A stretch of DNA of 42,515 nucleotides from Chloroflexota bacterium (GCA_016219275.1 JACRBM010000073.1:1-42515), one strand, 5' to 3'. Counted from the stretch's first letter, positions 20,967 through 28,808 are shown. Numbers and translations are program-made. The notes: a model not told the origin generated them from the sequence alone.

Positions 20967-23024
20967 ATGAATCGAAAACTTGTTTGGGCAATCGTTGTCC
21001 TGTTATGTGTGTGCGTGGTCGTTGCCGGCATCGGCGTGTGGGGTTTTTCGTTCGCGTCTCAAGCAACGCCGACGAATATCGCGCGCGCGACGGCGACGCG
21101 ATTGATTCTGGATGAACGTCGGACGCCGGTGATCGTGCCGACGATCCCGCCGCCCAATCAGCCGACGCTTGTTGCGCCAACGGCGACGCGCGTCCCGCCG
21201 GTGACACCGCTCGTGGCGGTGTCCATTGACACGGCGACCGCGCTCGACCGCACGCTGATTCCATCGCGCAATTTGTACGAGATCACGCCGCGCCTGCGCA
21301 AGAATCTCACGTTGCTCACGCCCGTACCGACGCCGGTCGCGCGCTTGCGTCAGGTCGGTCAGCGCGAAAACTTTTTTGTGAGCGAAGATATGGCGACCGG
21401 CAAATATCGCACGGTGCCGGCGACGTTGCAGATCGTTTCGCAACGCGCCTACGTCTGGGTCGAAGATGGCATCACGACCGATCTTGTCGCGCTGAAACGC
21501 GCCGCCGACGTCTTCGACACAAAAATCTATCCGACGAATGAAAAATATTTTGGCTCGCCAAAAGCTGGGTTGGACGGCGATTCGCGGATTCACATTTTGA
21601 ACGCGCGCTTTCAAGATGCCGCCGGTTACTTTAGCAGTGTGGACATGCACCCAATTGGGATTTCTCAATACAGCAATCAGCGCAACATCATTTTCATGAA
21701 CTCGGACGCGGTCAAGCCGGGTGATTCGGAATACCAAGCCGACCTCGCGCACGAATTTCAACATTTGATTCATCACTATCAAGCGCGTTACGCGACGGGC
21801 TGGATTGACGAAGGCATGGCGCAACTCGCGACCAAAGTGAACGGTTATCCGGTTGGCGGTGTGATCAATAATTTTGGGCGCACCCCGAATACTCAGTTGA
21901 ATACCTGGGCAACCGGGCAGGACGCGCTGGCGCATTACGGTGCGGCGTACATCTTTTTCGGATACATTGCCGATCGGTTTGGAGCGGACGCGATTCGCGA
22001 TGTGATGCTCGCGCCGCGGGAAGGGATCGGCGCGGTGCAAACGATGCTGGATCGCCGCGCGAATGGAATGCGCGTGGACGAGTTGTTCGCCGACTGGGCG
22101 ATTGCCAACTATGTCAACGATCTCGGCGTCGCCGGCAACAAGTACGCGCATCCCTCCGAAGGCGCGTTTCGCATCACGCGCGAGCCGGTGTTGAATGCGT
22201 ACCCGGATGTGCGGACGAATCAACAACGCGAGTACGCGGCAAATTACTTTACACTGCAACCCGCGGTCGGCGATGTGACGGTCTATTTCACCGGCACGAC
22301 GACGGCGAAATTGATCGCGGCGGACGCGCACAGCGGCAGGTGGGTGTGGTACTCGAATCGCGCCGACCTGGCGAACATGACGCTGACGCGCGAGGTGGAC
22401 TTGACGCGCGTATCCGGCAGGGCGACGCTGCGCTTTTGGACCTGGTTCGATATCGAGAAGGATTACGATTACGGTTACGTCGAGGTGTCGAGCGACGGCG
22501 GCAAAACCTGGGACATTTTGCCGGGCAAGAACACGGTGACGACCAATCTGAATGGCGCGAATTTTGGCGCGGGATTGACCGGTAAGTCCGGCGTCAAGGA
22601 TGACGCGTTGCCCGCGCAGTGGACGCAAGAAGAAATGGATTTGTCGGCGTATGCCGGCAAGCGCGTGTTATTGCGATTCGAGTACATCACCGACGACGCG
22701 TACAACACACCGGGCTGGGCGATTGACGACATCACGATTCCGGAAGCCGCGTTCACCGATACGATCGAGAGCGGCGCGAGCGGCTGGGATGCCAAGGGAT
22801 TTCTGCGGAGCGACAATGTGTTGCCGCAAAAGTACATCGTGCAAGTGATCGAGCAAGGCGCGACGACGCGCGTCAAACGCGTGACGCTCGACGCGCAGAA
22901 TCGCGGCAATTATACGATTGCCGGTTTCGGCAAGGATGTTACCAAGGCGACGCTCGTGATTGCGGCGTTCGCGCCGACGACGACCGAGCCAACCGAGTAC
23001 CAATTCGGCGTCGCGCCGAAATAA
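20967..23024 (+). CDS. Secreted HExxH zinc metalloprotease with C-terminal beta-sandwich domain
   Basis: An exported or membrane-anchored peptidase of 685 residues. The N-terminal helix (LVWAIVVLLCVCVVVAGIGV) is a signal or anchor; a Pro/Thr-rich stalk (PTIPPPNQPTLVAPTATRVP) follows. The catalytic domain has HEFQHLIHH (His261, Glu262, His265) and, about 16 residues later, WIDEGMA, whose Glu can be the third zinc ligand as in gluzincins. The layout resembles M30 (hyicolysin) or immune-inhibitor-A-like proteases. The C-terminal half holds a jelly-roll-like module (RFWTWFDIEKDYDYGYVEVS, SGWDAKGF) as seen after M6-type peptidases. ATG at 20967 is chosen with GGGAG 9 bp upstream. The substrate is unknown; degradation of environmental protein is likely. 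Confidence 0.85.
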   Translation: MNRKLVWAIVVLLCVCVVVAGIGVWGFSFASQATPTNIARATATRLILDERRTPVIVPTIPPPNQPTLVAPTATRVPPVTPLVAVSIDTATALDRTLIPSRNLYEITPRLRKNLTLLTPVPTPVARLRQVGQRENFFVSEDMATGKYRTVPATLQIVSQRAYVWVEDGITTDLVALKRAADVFDTKIYPTNEKYFGSPKAGLDGDSRIHILNARFQDAAGYFSSVDMHPIGISQYSNQRNIIFMNSDAVKPGDSEYQADLAHEFQHLIHHYQARYATGWIDEGMAQLATKVNGYPVGGVINNFGRTPNTQLNTWATGQDALAHYGAAYIFFGYIADRFGADAIRDVMLAPREGIGAVQTMLDRRANGMRVDELFADWAIANYVNDLGVAGNKYAHPSEGAFRITREPVLNAYPDVRTNQQREYAANYFTLQPAVGDVTVYFTGTTTAKLIAADAHSGRWVWYSNRADLANMTLTREVDLTRVSGRATLRFWTWFDIEKDYDYGYVEVSSDGGKTWDILPGKNTVTTNLNGANFGAGLTGKSGVKDDALPAQWTQEEMDLSAYAGKRVLLRFEYITDDAYNTPGWAIDDITIPEAAFTDTIESGASGWDAKGFLRSDNVLPQKYIVQVIEQGATTRVKRVTLDAQNRGNYTIAGFGKDVTKATLVIAAFAPTTTEPTEYQFGVAPK

Positions 23025-23053
23025 TTGACCGCATCGTGAGAGTGTGTTATGAT
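23025..23053 (+). promoter_or_regulatory. Strong sigma-70-type promoter
   Basis: TTGACC (23025-23030), a 17-bp spacer and TATGAT (23048-23053) with TG upstream. It starts right after the protease stop and precedes a 170-bp leader with hairpins before the CPBP gene. Confidence 0.72.
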
Positions 23054-23113
23054 TCCGGCGCGCGAACGTGATAACGGCAGTTCCCGCGCGCGACCGGCAA
23101 GCTGTTGAGTCAC

Positions 23114-23150
23114 AAGCAGGGGTGCATGTGTGCCCCTGCTTTCTACTTTG
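23114..23150 (+). terminator. Hairpin with T-rich tail in the CPBP leader (attenuator or end of a small RNA)
   Basis: AAGCAGGGG (23114-23122) pairs perfectly with CCCCTGCTT (23133-23141), extended inward by wobble pairs, then TTCTACTTT. It lies about 60 bp after the promoter at 23025-23053. A GC-rich stem (23058-23064 with 23085-23091) sits between. It could stop transcription before the CPBP gene. No named riboswitch or RNA family is recognised. Confidence 0.5.
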
Positions 23151-23170
23151 GCAATGTCAGCAGCGCGGGC

Positions 23171-23203
23171 AGACCTTCCAGGTTTCCAAAACCTGGAAGG
23201 TCT
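23171..23203. repeat. Palindrome AGACCTTCCAGGTTT...AAACCTGGAAGGTCT
   Basis: Perfect 15-bp arms (23171-23185 and 23189-23203) around CCA. It shares the AGGTTT...AAACCT core with repeats at 29803-29835 and 39121-39147. It lies 26 bp before the CPBP start codon. Confidence 0.75.
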
Positions 23204-23229
23204 TGCCAAACTACGTACTGGATTTCACC

Positions 23230-23934
23230 ATGATCATTTTTAGCATTGGCACGCTCTTGCTCCTTGCTTTTCTCGCGTGGGCGACGTACCGCACCGCGCA
23301 AGTTTTGCGCGCCGTAAAATTCGAACAGAACCTCTTGCTGATGCCGGCGGAAAATATGTTGCGCGTCGTCCTCATCGTGATTTGTTTCGGCTTGGCATTG
23401 ATCAGCGAACAACCGTCCGCGGTGTTCGGCTGGCAAACGCACGATTTCGCGCGCGATGTCGTCCTCGGTTTGGCGGCGGGTTTGATCGGCGCGTTCAGTT
23501 TACCCATCATCACGCGCGGCGCGATCGCACGCTTTGGACGCCGCATCTATTCGCCGGTCGTCGTGTTGAGCGTGCTCCCGCGTCAGCGCGATGAGTGGTT
23601 TGCGATTCCGTTCGCGCTCGCGACGGCGGTTCTGCTCGAAGAGTTCTTGTTTCGCGCGCTCTTGCTCGGCGGATTCGCGGCGTTCGCGCCGCCGCTCGCG
23701 CTCGCGCTTGCGTGGTCGGTGTTGTTCGGCGCGATGCACGTGTCGCAAGGCGCGCTCGGCATGATCGTCGCCGCCGCGCTCGGGTTTCTATTTTCGATTT
23801 TGTTTCTGCTCACGTCGAGTTTGCTCGCGCCGTTTCTCGCGCACTACGCGATCAACCTCTGGCAAATCGCGTGGGCGGCGCGCGATAAAACTTGGTTGGA
23901 GAATTATGACACAGACCCAGGCAGTCATTCTTGA
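23230..23934 (+). CDS. CPBP-family intramembrane metalloprotease
   Basis: A membrane protein of 234 residues with about six to seven hydrophobic segments. The three CPBP (Abi/Rce1-type) motifs are visible: EEFLFRALLLGG (Glu-Glu-x-x-x-Arg), WSVLFGAMHVSQG (F-x-x-x-H) and APFLAHYAINLWQ (H-x-x-x-N). These residues form the intramembrane metal site in Rce1-like proteases. Bacterial members are tied to peptide maturation, bacteriocin self-immunity or signalling; which applies here is unknown. ATG at 23230 is the first Met before the first membrane helix, but no Shine-Dalgarno is evident; a leader with hairpins precedes it. Its last 29 bp overlap the HAD gene. Confidence 0.85.
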   Translation: MIIFSIGTLLLLAFLAWATYRTAQVLRAVKFEQNLLLMPAENMLRVVLIVICFGLALISEQPSAVFGWQTHDFARDVVLGLAAGLIGAFSLPIITRGAIARFGRRIYSPVVVLSVLPRQRDEWFAIPFALATAVLLEEFLFRALLLGGFAAFAPPLALALAWSVLFGAMHVSQGALGMIVAAALGFLFSILFLLTSSLLAPFLAHYAINLWQIAWAARDKTWLENYDTDPGSHS

Positions 23935-24562
23935 TCTCGATGGTTTAATGGTGGACAGCGAACCGTTGCATTCACGCGCGTTCTCCTTGTTTCTCGCGCA
24001 TCACGGCATTCAGCACGAGTTCACCGTCGAAGAGTACGGCAAATATTTTGTGGGCATCCCGGTCGCCGACAACACGCGTTGGTTGATCGAACGATTCAAC
24101 TTGCCGATGTTGCCGGACGCGGTGCTCGCGCAACGCGAAGCGATCTACGAAGACCTGATCGCCGACCCGGCGAATCTGATCGCGATGCCCGGCGTGTTCG
24201 ATGTGCTTGACGAGTTGTGCGCGAGAGAGGTTCCACTTGCCGTCGCGTCCGGCTCGCCGCGTCAACAAGTCGAAACGATTTTGCGCGGGCTGGGCATCGC
24301 GCCGCGTTTCCGCGCGGTGGTGGCGGGAACGGATGTGCCGCGTTCCAAGCCCGCGCCGGATGTGTACTTGCGCGCGGCGGAACGTCTTGGCGTTGCGCCC
24401 GCGCAATGTGTCGCGCTCGAAGATAGCGCGACCGGCGTGACCGCCGCCAAAGCCGCCGGGATGCGCGCCATTGCAGTGCCGAACCAGTACACCGCGCATC
24501 AAGATTTATCACACGCGGACGCGCGGGTAGACAGTCTGTATCGCGTGATGGATTGGATTTGA
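23906..24562 (+). CDS. HAD-superfamily hydrolase, beta-phosphoglucomutase-like
   Basis: A soluble phosphatase or phosphomutase of 218 residues. The catalytic DLDGLMVDSEP near the start holds the nucleophile Asp10 and acid/base Asp12. The cap helices follow (EYGKYFVGIPVADNTRWLIE). Motif II is seen in PLAVASGSPRQQVETIL, motif III Lys in VPRSKPAPDVYLRAAERLG, and motif IV in CVALEDSATGVTAAKAAGM. This is the arrangement of the beta-phosphoglucomutase subgroup, which includes many sugar-phosphate phosphatases; the substrate cannot be read. ATG at 23906 has GGAG 5 bp upstream, inside the 3' end of the CPBP gene, so both are translated from one message. Confidence 0.9.
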   Translation: MTQTQAVILDLDGLMVDSEPLHSRAFSLFLAHHGIQHEFTVEEYGKYFVGIPVADNTRWLIERFNLPMLPDAVLAQREAIYEDLIADPANLIAMPGVFDVLDELCAREVPLAVASGSPRQQVETILRGLGIAPRFRAVVAGTDVPRSKPAPDVYLRAAERLGVAPAQCVALEDSATGVTAAKAAGMRAIAVPNQYTAHQDLSHADARVDSLYRVMDWI

Positions 24563-24595
24563 CGGCGGTCGTCGGTTATTCGTCGTCTGTCCTCT

Positions 24596-24621
24596 TGTAA
24601 CCTTTTTCCTCCTTGTGCGTA
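24596..24621 (+). promoter_or_regulatory. Candidate ECF-type autoregulatory promoter
   Basis: TGTAAC (24596-24601), a 16-bp spacer and CGTA (24618-24621) match the general form of promoters read by ECF sigma factors (for example TGAAAC-N16-CGTA of sigma-W). It lies 20 bp upstream of the ECF sigma gene, where such an autoregulatory promoter would be expected. Confidence 0.5.
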
Positions 24622-24640
24622 AGTAGGGGTGAGGTAAACG

Positions 24641-25231
24641 TTGGAAGACACAGTGCTCGTCCAGCGCGCTCAACGGGGCGATCAACACGCGTTCGCGCAG
24701 TTGGTCGAACAGTACCAGACGCCGGTGTACAATTTAGCGCACCGGATGCTGGGCAACCCAAACGACGCGGAAGATGCCGCGCAAGAAACCTTCTTGCGCG
24801 CGTACACGCAATTGAAAAGTTTTCGTCTCGAAGACAAGTTCGCGACGTGGCTGCTTTCGATTGACGCGCACTATTGCATTGACCGCTTGCGTCGCCGGCG
24901 CAAACTCCAGTGGCTTTCGCTCGACGAGGATGCGCTAGGCGATGTGTTGCCGAGCGATGCGCCGACGCCCGACGACGAATTGTTTCGTCACGAGGACGAA
25001 CGCGCGGTCGTGGAACTGCTCGATCAACTCGCGCCGCCGAGCCGACTCGCAGTCGTCTTGCGCTACTGGCACGACCAGTCCATCGAAGATATTGCGCGCA
25101 CGACCGGCGATTCGGCGAGTGCGGTCAAAGTGAAACTGCACCGCGCGCGCCATGTGCTCGCCCGCGCCTGGATGAACACGACGGATTCCGTCAACGCACC
25201 CTTGCTCCGCGTCCCAGGAGGTCAACGATGA
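24641..25231 (+). CDS. ECF-family RNA polymerase sigma factor
   Basis: A group 4 sigma factor of 196 residues that directs RNA polymerase to stress- or envelope-response promoters. Region 2 is seen in AFAQLVEQYQTPVYNLAHRM, then LGNPNDAEDAAQETFLRAY and FATWLLSIDAHYCIDRLRRR; region 4 is seen in LAPPSRLAVVLRYWHDQSIE and DIARTTGDSASAVKVKLHRA, the HTH that reads the -35. A linker of about 45 acidic residues separates them. Regions 1 and 3 are absent, as expected. Start TTG at 24641 has GAGG 7 bp upstream. The stop overlaps the next gene (ATGA), and a third gene overlaps the second, so all three form one operon; the second protein is a candidate anti-sigma. Confidence 0.92.
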   Translation: MEDTVLVQRAQRGDQHAFAQLVEQYQTPVYNLAHRMLGNPNDAEDAAQETFLRAYTQLKSFRLEDKFATWLLSIDAHYCIDRLRRRRKLQWLSLDEDALGDVLPSDAPTPDDELFRHEDERAVVELLDQLAPPSRLAVVLRYWHDQSIEDIARTTGDSASAVKVKLHRARHVLARAWMNTTDSVNAPLLRVPGGQR

Positions 25232-25656
25232 TGACTCCCCGCAAAACCATGTTGTCACCTACGCCCGGTTTTACCGCGCGGGTGATGACGCGCATCGAAG
25301 CGTACGAACGCGCGCGCGCGCGCCGCCGTGCGGTGATCGGCGTAATTGTGCTCGTCGTCGCGGCGCTCGTTGTGTTCGCACTCATCGCGGTTTCAGTCGC
25401 GGCATGGGTGTTCGCGCTGGCTGACCAAGCCGGTACGGTTGCGTCAGGCATCACGGCGCTCGTGGCGGTGTTCGAGAACGCGCGCGGTGTACTCGACGCG
25501 TTCCGGATTGCCGGGACGACCATCACGCGCAACGTCAACGAGATGGTCTGGGTCGCGTACGCGTTGATCGCGTTGACGATGACGATGGTGTGGACGCGCG
25601 TGGCAATCGGTTTTCCAAGGTTCGCCTCCATTTCATTGCAGGAGGAAAAACGATGA
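25228..25656 (+). CDS. Membrane protein, possible anti-sigma factor
   Basis: A protein of 142 residues whose position (ATGA overlap with the ECF sigma gene; AGGAGG 6 bp before the ATG) suggests control of that sigma. The first 40 residues are soluble (SPTPGFTARVMTRIEAYERA, with an RARARRR end). A membrane helix follows (VIGVIVLVVAALVVFALIAV, about 37-70), then a loop with helices and a second membrane segment (VWVAYALIALTMTMVW, about 112-130). The zinc-binding anti-sigma motif (HxxxCxxC) is absent, so the anti-sigma role is inference from context only. Confidence 0.7.
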   Translation: MMTPRKTMLSPTPGFTARVMTRIEAYERARARRRAVIGVIVLVVAALVVFALIAVSVAAWVFALADQAGTVASGITALVAVFENARGVLDAFRIAGTTITRNVNEMVWVAYALIALTMTMVWTRVAIGFPRFASISLQEEKR

Positions 25657-26768
25657 AACGCATTTTGGTGGTTTTGGTAATGTTGGTGTTCGTGGCATTC
25701 GCGGCGACGCCGGCGTTCGCGCAGGGATCGCGCGCAGGCGACCGTGTGTGTACGAGCGGCTCGACCGTGATTCGCGCAGACGAGACAGTGAACAGCGTGT
25801 TATTGTTTGGATGTGGCGCGCGGATCCAGAGTGGCGCGCAAGTTCGCCGCGATATTGTTTCGTCCGGCGGCGATGTGGTGATTGAAGACAAAGCCGTTGT
25901 GCAGAACGATATCGTTGTGTTCGGCGGCAATCTCGACATCGCTGGCGAGGTGCTCGGTGATGTCGCGGTGTTCGGCGGCAACATCACGCTCGAATCTACC
26001 GCGGTGATCGGCGGCAACGTCGCGCCGATTGGCGGCAACTTGGATCGCAAAGAGGGTGCGGTCGTGCGCGGCACTGTTTCGCGCGGGACATCGGGCATCA
26101 CCCCACCGCGCGCCCCGACGCCGCCGACGCCGTTTAGCTACAATTGGTTTGCTAACCCGATCAACGTGTTCTTTGGGTTTGTCCGTGTTGTCCTGGGTGT
26201 GATTGCGCTCGCGGCGGTTGGTGCGTTGACGGTCGCGTTCTGGCCCTCGCAAACGAAGCAAGTTGCCCAGGTCGCGCAAGGTTCGGCTCTGCCGAGTCTG
26301 GGTGTGGGATGCTTGACCTGGATCGCTGTGATCGTACTGTCGTTGTTGCTGGTGATTACGATTTGCGGTATACCCTTTGCGGTGTTCGTCTGGCTCGCGA
26401 TCATCATCGCGACGCTCGTGGGCTGGGTCGCGCTCGGCTGGCTGGTCGGCGAACGCGTGATGAATGCGTTGCATGTGCGCCAGGCGGACAATGTTGTAAT
26501 CGCGGCGGTAGTCGGAGTATTCTTGCTCGCATTGCTGAGCGCCGCACCGATCATTGGCTGGCTCGCCGGTTTGATCGTCGCGATAATGGGACTGGGTGCG
26601 GTCGTCCTGACGCGATTCGGCACGCGCGCGTATCCATCGCTCGCGCCGGCAACCGTGACGCCAACGCTGCCGACTCCACCCGCGCCGCCGGTTGCGCCCA
26701 CACCGCCGGCTCCGCCGCCGCCCGCGCCGGCGACAGAGTCATCGGAAACGGGCAAGGTGGAATCGTAG
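25653..26768 (+). CDS. Polymer-forming (bactofilin-like) exported membrane protein
   Basis: A protein of 371 residues. A signal peptide ends near ATPAFAQ (residues 1-24). Residues 35-150 are a chain of short strands with repeated GG and valine (SSGGDVVIEDKAVVQNDIVV, VFGGNLDIAGEVLGDVAVFG, VIGGNVAPIGGNL), a right-handed beta-helix of bactofilin type that usually self-assembles into filaments. Then come a Pro-rich linker and about four to five membrane segments (165-320), and a Pro/Thr tail ending ETGKVES. The beta-helix would lie outside the membrane, unlike cytoplasmic bactofilins. The ATG at 25653 has GGAGG about 7 bp upstream and overlaps the previous stop. It is probably controlled with the ECF system; perhaps an envelope-stress scaffold. 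Confidence 0.8.
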   Translation: MKRILVVLVMLVFVAFAATPAFAQGSRAGDRVCTSGSTVIRADETVNSVLLFGCGARIQSGAQVRRDIVSSGGDVVIEDKAVVQNDIVVFGGNLDIAGEVLGDVAVFGGNITLESTAVIGGNVAPIGGNLDRKEGAVVRGTVSRGTSGITPPRAPTPPTPFSYNWFANPINVFFGFVRVVLGVIALAAVGALTVAFWPSQTKQVAQVAQGSALPSLGVGCLTWIAVIVLSLLLVITICGIPFAVFVWLAIIIATLVGWVALGWLVGERVMNALHVRQADNVVIAAVVGVFLLALLSAAPIIGWLAGLIVAIMGLGAVVLTRFGTRAYPSLAPATVTPTLPTPPAPPVAPTPPAPPPPAPATESSETGKVES

Positions 26769-26770
26769 AA

Positions 26771-26810
26771 TGTCGGGGCGATGCAGGCATCGCCCCGACA
26801 ATTTATTTTT
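26771..26810 (+). terminator. Terminator of the ECF operon
   Basis: TGTCGGGGCGATGC (26771-26784) pairs perfectly over 14 bp with GCATCGCCCCGACA (26787-26800), followed by ATTTATTTTT. It starts 3 bp after the bactofilin-like stop. Confidence 0.9.
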
Positions 26811-26827
26811 GTGGTAAAATGTTTAGC

Positions 26828-27877
26828 ATGATGGAAACACTGAACGAACGATTTGCAAAACTCGGCGCGCGATTTTTCGAACGCGACGGCGCGACACTCG
26901 TGCGCGATTTCGGCGATGTGGCGAACGACTATGCCGCACTGCGCGAAGCCGGCGTCGCGTACTTGCCGCCTTTCGGCGTGCTACGCGTCGAAGGCGCGGA
27001 TCGCATCGCGTGGCTGCACAAACTCGTCACGCCGAATGTTCAAGCGATTGCGCCAGGAAATGGCGCGTACGGCTTGCTTCTCAACGCGAAAGGTCACATT
27101 GCCGCGGACTTTGTCGTGCTTGTCCTGAACGACGCGTTGTTGTTGTACACGAGCGCGTCTGCAAAAACGAAACTCGCACGTGATTTACAGCGTGCGATCT
27201 TTCGGGAAAAGGTCACGCTGACCGATGTGAGCGACGCGTACGCGGTGTTCACACTGCAAGGCGCGAACGCGCCCGGCGCGTTGCACCAAACACTCGGCGG
27301 CATGTTCCAACTTGCGCCGTACCAATTCTTCGCGATGAAATTCTTCGACCAGGAACTGATCGTCGTCCAAAATCCGCGCGCGGGCTTCGGCGGGTACGAT
27401 CTGCTCGTGCCGCGCGAGCACGCCGAAATCTTTTACGATTTGGTGACCGCGCGGACTGCCGCGCCCATCGGCTTTGACGCGCTGAACGTCGCGCGCATCG
27501 AAGCCGGGGTTGCGTGGTTCGGCGACGATTTTGACGAGACGATGCTCGCACCCGAAGCGCGACTCGACGCGTTCATCGCCGAGAACAAGGGGTGTTATAC
27601 CGGGCAAGAAGTCATCGCGCGCATCAAGAATCGCGGACACGTCAATCGCTTGCTCGTGCGGATGCAAATCGAAGGTGAAACCGTGCCCGAACGCGGCGAC
27701 TTGATTTTCGCAGAAGACAAAGAAATCGGCTGGGTCACGAGCGCCGTCTGGTCGTTCGAGCGCGAAGCGCCGCTCGCGTTTGGTTACACAAGACGAGAAA
27801 TCGCGCAAGATGGCGCGCGCGTCCAAGTCGCGCGCGGTGAGGGGCGACTGAACGCGACGGTGGTGATGTCGGAATGA
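26828..27877 (+). CDS. YgfZ/GcvT-like folate-binding protein
   Basis: A soluble protein of 349 residues of the YgfZ (GcvT-related, COG0354) group, which uses tetrahydrofolate to help assemble or repair iron-sulfur proteins. The diagnostic motif KGCYTGQEVIARI is at about 254-266. The N-terminal barrel shows VLRVEGADRIAWLHKLVTPN and GAYGLLLNAKGHIAADFVV; NVARIEAGVAWFGDDFDETM precedes the signature. Of three ATGs (26819, 26828, 26831) none has a Shine-Dalgarno; 26828 lies 8 bp after a TAAAAT that could be a -10, so the mRNA may be leaderless. No iron-sulfur genes are adjacent. The stop codon overlaps a short truncated frame. Confidence 0.88.
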   Translation: MMETLNERFAKLGARFFERDGATLVRDFGDVANDYAALREAGVAYLPPFGVLRVEGADRIAWLHKLVTPNVQAIAPGNGAYGLLLNAKGHIAADFVVLVLNDALLLYTSASAKTKLARDLQRAIFREKVTLTDVSDAYAVFTLQGANAPGALHQTLGGMFQLAPYQFFAMKFFDQELIVVQNPRAGFGGYDLLVPREHAEIFYDLVTARTAAPIGFDALNVARIEAGVAWFGDDFDETMLAPEARLDAFIAENKGCYTGQEVIARIKNRGHVNRLLVRMQIEGETVPERGDLIFAEDKEIGWVTSAVWSFEREAPLAFGYTRREIAQDGARVQVARGEGRLNATVVMSE

Positions 27878-28026
27878 ACGACCCAAAGACCGATGTAACT
27901 ACTCAGCAAGCCGCGTGCGCGTGTTTGCTGCCGCGCATCTGGCTCGCGCTCTACATTTCGCTGACATGCACCTTGAGAAAATCTACAGTTCTATTCCACG
28001 CCAGTTTCGCGGATTCGGCATGGTAA
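27874..28026 (+). pseudogene. Truncated reading frame after the YgfZ-like gene
   Basis: ATG at 27874 overlaps the YgfZ stop (ATGA), the local style of translational coupling. The frame reads MNDPKTDVTTQQAACACLLP, then RIWLALYISLT, which looks like a soluble N-terminus entering a membrane helix; it then runs into the dienelactone hydrolase gene (opposite strand) from about 27950 and stops at 28024. I read it as the start of a gene cut off by the incoming AT-richer segment. It could equally be chance; 50 codons is short. Confidence 0.35.
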
Positions 28027-28628
28027 GCATCTGCTCGGTCACGCTCAAAAAACCAATGCGTAGTGCCCGCGTAAGAATAGAATTCGGCTGGCTTGTCTGC
28101 TACACGGAGACTCTTCTCAAGTTTCTTGACTTTTGAAGTTGGTTCGTAATCGTCAGTCTCTGCAAGATGAAACTGAAAGGCAGAATGGCTTTGAGCATAG
28201 TCGTCGTTTCGGGTGGCATAAAACACAACTGTCGCGACAACCGGATTGGGCTTCTGGTCGGCTAACCAGAGTGCCCAATACCCGCCAAGCGAAAATCCAA
28301 TAACCCCAATCTCGCGCGTGTTTGTTCCGCTGATGGCTTGCAGCTGCCTCGCGGCTTGGGTGATTTCTTTCGCGACGACATCTTGTTTGAGATTGGAGCT
28401 GAGGTTCTCTGCTTGTTCGATTGTTGAAGCCACCGCGCCGTGATATAAATCGGGCGCAAGCACAACAAAACCTTCTTTCGCCAGACGGTTACAGAAATCC
28501 TTGATAAACTCATTCAAGCCCCACCACGCGTGCAAAACCAATACCTGCCTGCCTTTTCCAGACTTTGGCTTGACAAGGTAGTAGTTCGCACTGTTCCGTA
28601 TAGGTGGTTGCGATTTCTTTTGACTCAT
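27951..28628 (-). CDS. Dienelactone hydrolase family protein
   Basis: An alpha/beta-hydrolase of 225 residues resembling dienelactone hydrolases, which open cyclic ester bonds; the true substrate is unknown. The nucleophile elbow is GFSLGGYWAL (Ser in G-x-S-x-G, near residue 115), the acid may be in HLAETDDYEP and the His in YAGTTHWFFE. The start of the fold is QVLVLHAWWGLNEFIKDFCN. ATG at 28628 is preferred: AGGAG lies 8 bp upstream, and the GTG at 28637 overlaps that site. Base composition is more AT-rich than the flanks, as is the next gene, so recent transfer is possible. The usual dienelactone Cys nucleophile is replaced by Ser. Confidence 0.85.
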   Translation of the reverse strand: MSQKKSQPPIRNSANYYLVKPKSGKGRQVLVLHAWWGLNEFIKDFCNRLAKEGFVVLAPDLYHGAVASTIEQAENLSSNLKQDVVAKEITQAARQLQAISGTNTREIGVIGFSLGGYWALWLADQKPNPVVATVVFYATRNDDYAQSHSAFQFHLAETDDYEPTSKVKKLEKSLRVADKPAEFYSYAGTTHWFFERDRADAYHAESAKLAWNRTVDFLKVHVSEM

Positions 28629-28660
28629 TCGTGTCACTCCTATCTCTTTGGAAAGGCGTG

Positions 28661-28780
28661 TCGTACGTTACCACCCGCCGATCCCGCCGCAATGTGTCTT
28701 GCGAAATGCAAGCACGTTTGCCAGCGCAAACCACACACGCCAAAAGGCGCGTACGTGGCGGAATCGGCGGGCAGGTGTTT
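28661..28780. repeat. Palindromic element with 15-bp outer stem and three inner hairpins
   Basis: CCCGCCGATCCCGCC (28674-28688) and GGCGGAATCGGCGGG (28757-28771) pair at 14 of 15 positions. The enclosed 68 bp hold three small perfect hairpins: CTTGC/GCAAG, GTTTGC/GCAAAC and CGCC/GGCG. Copies of CGTACGT sit at 28662 and 28750. The multi-branched form could be a structured RNA or a small mobile element; no coding frame is convincing. Confidence 0.5.
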
Positions 28781-28808
28781 CCAGATGTTCAGTCTTATCG
28801 TCACGGAA

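Noticed and set aside
21003-22628. 541-codon minus-strand frame opposite the metalloprotease
   Set aside because: Composition dominated by Arg, His and Val, typical of an antisense shadow in GC-rich DNA; the plus frame has HExxH and signal peptide.
28661-28780. Integron attC site
   Set aside because: The element folds into hairpins but lacks the GTTRRRY core and its inverse partner at the ends, and no integrase is present.
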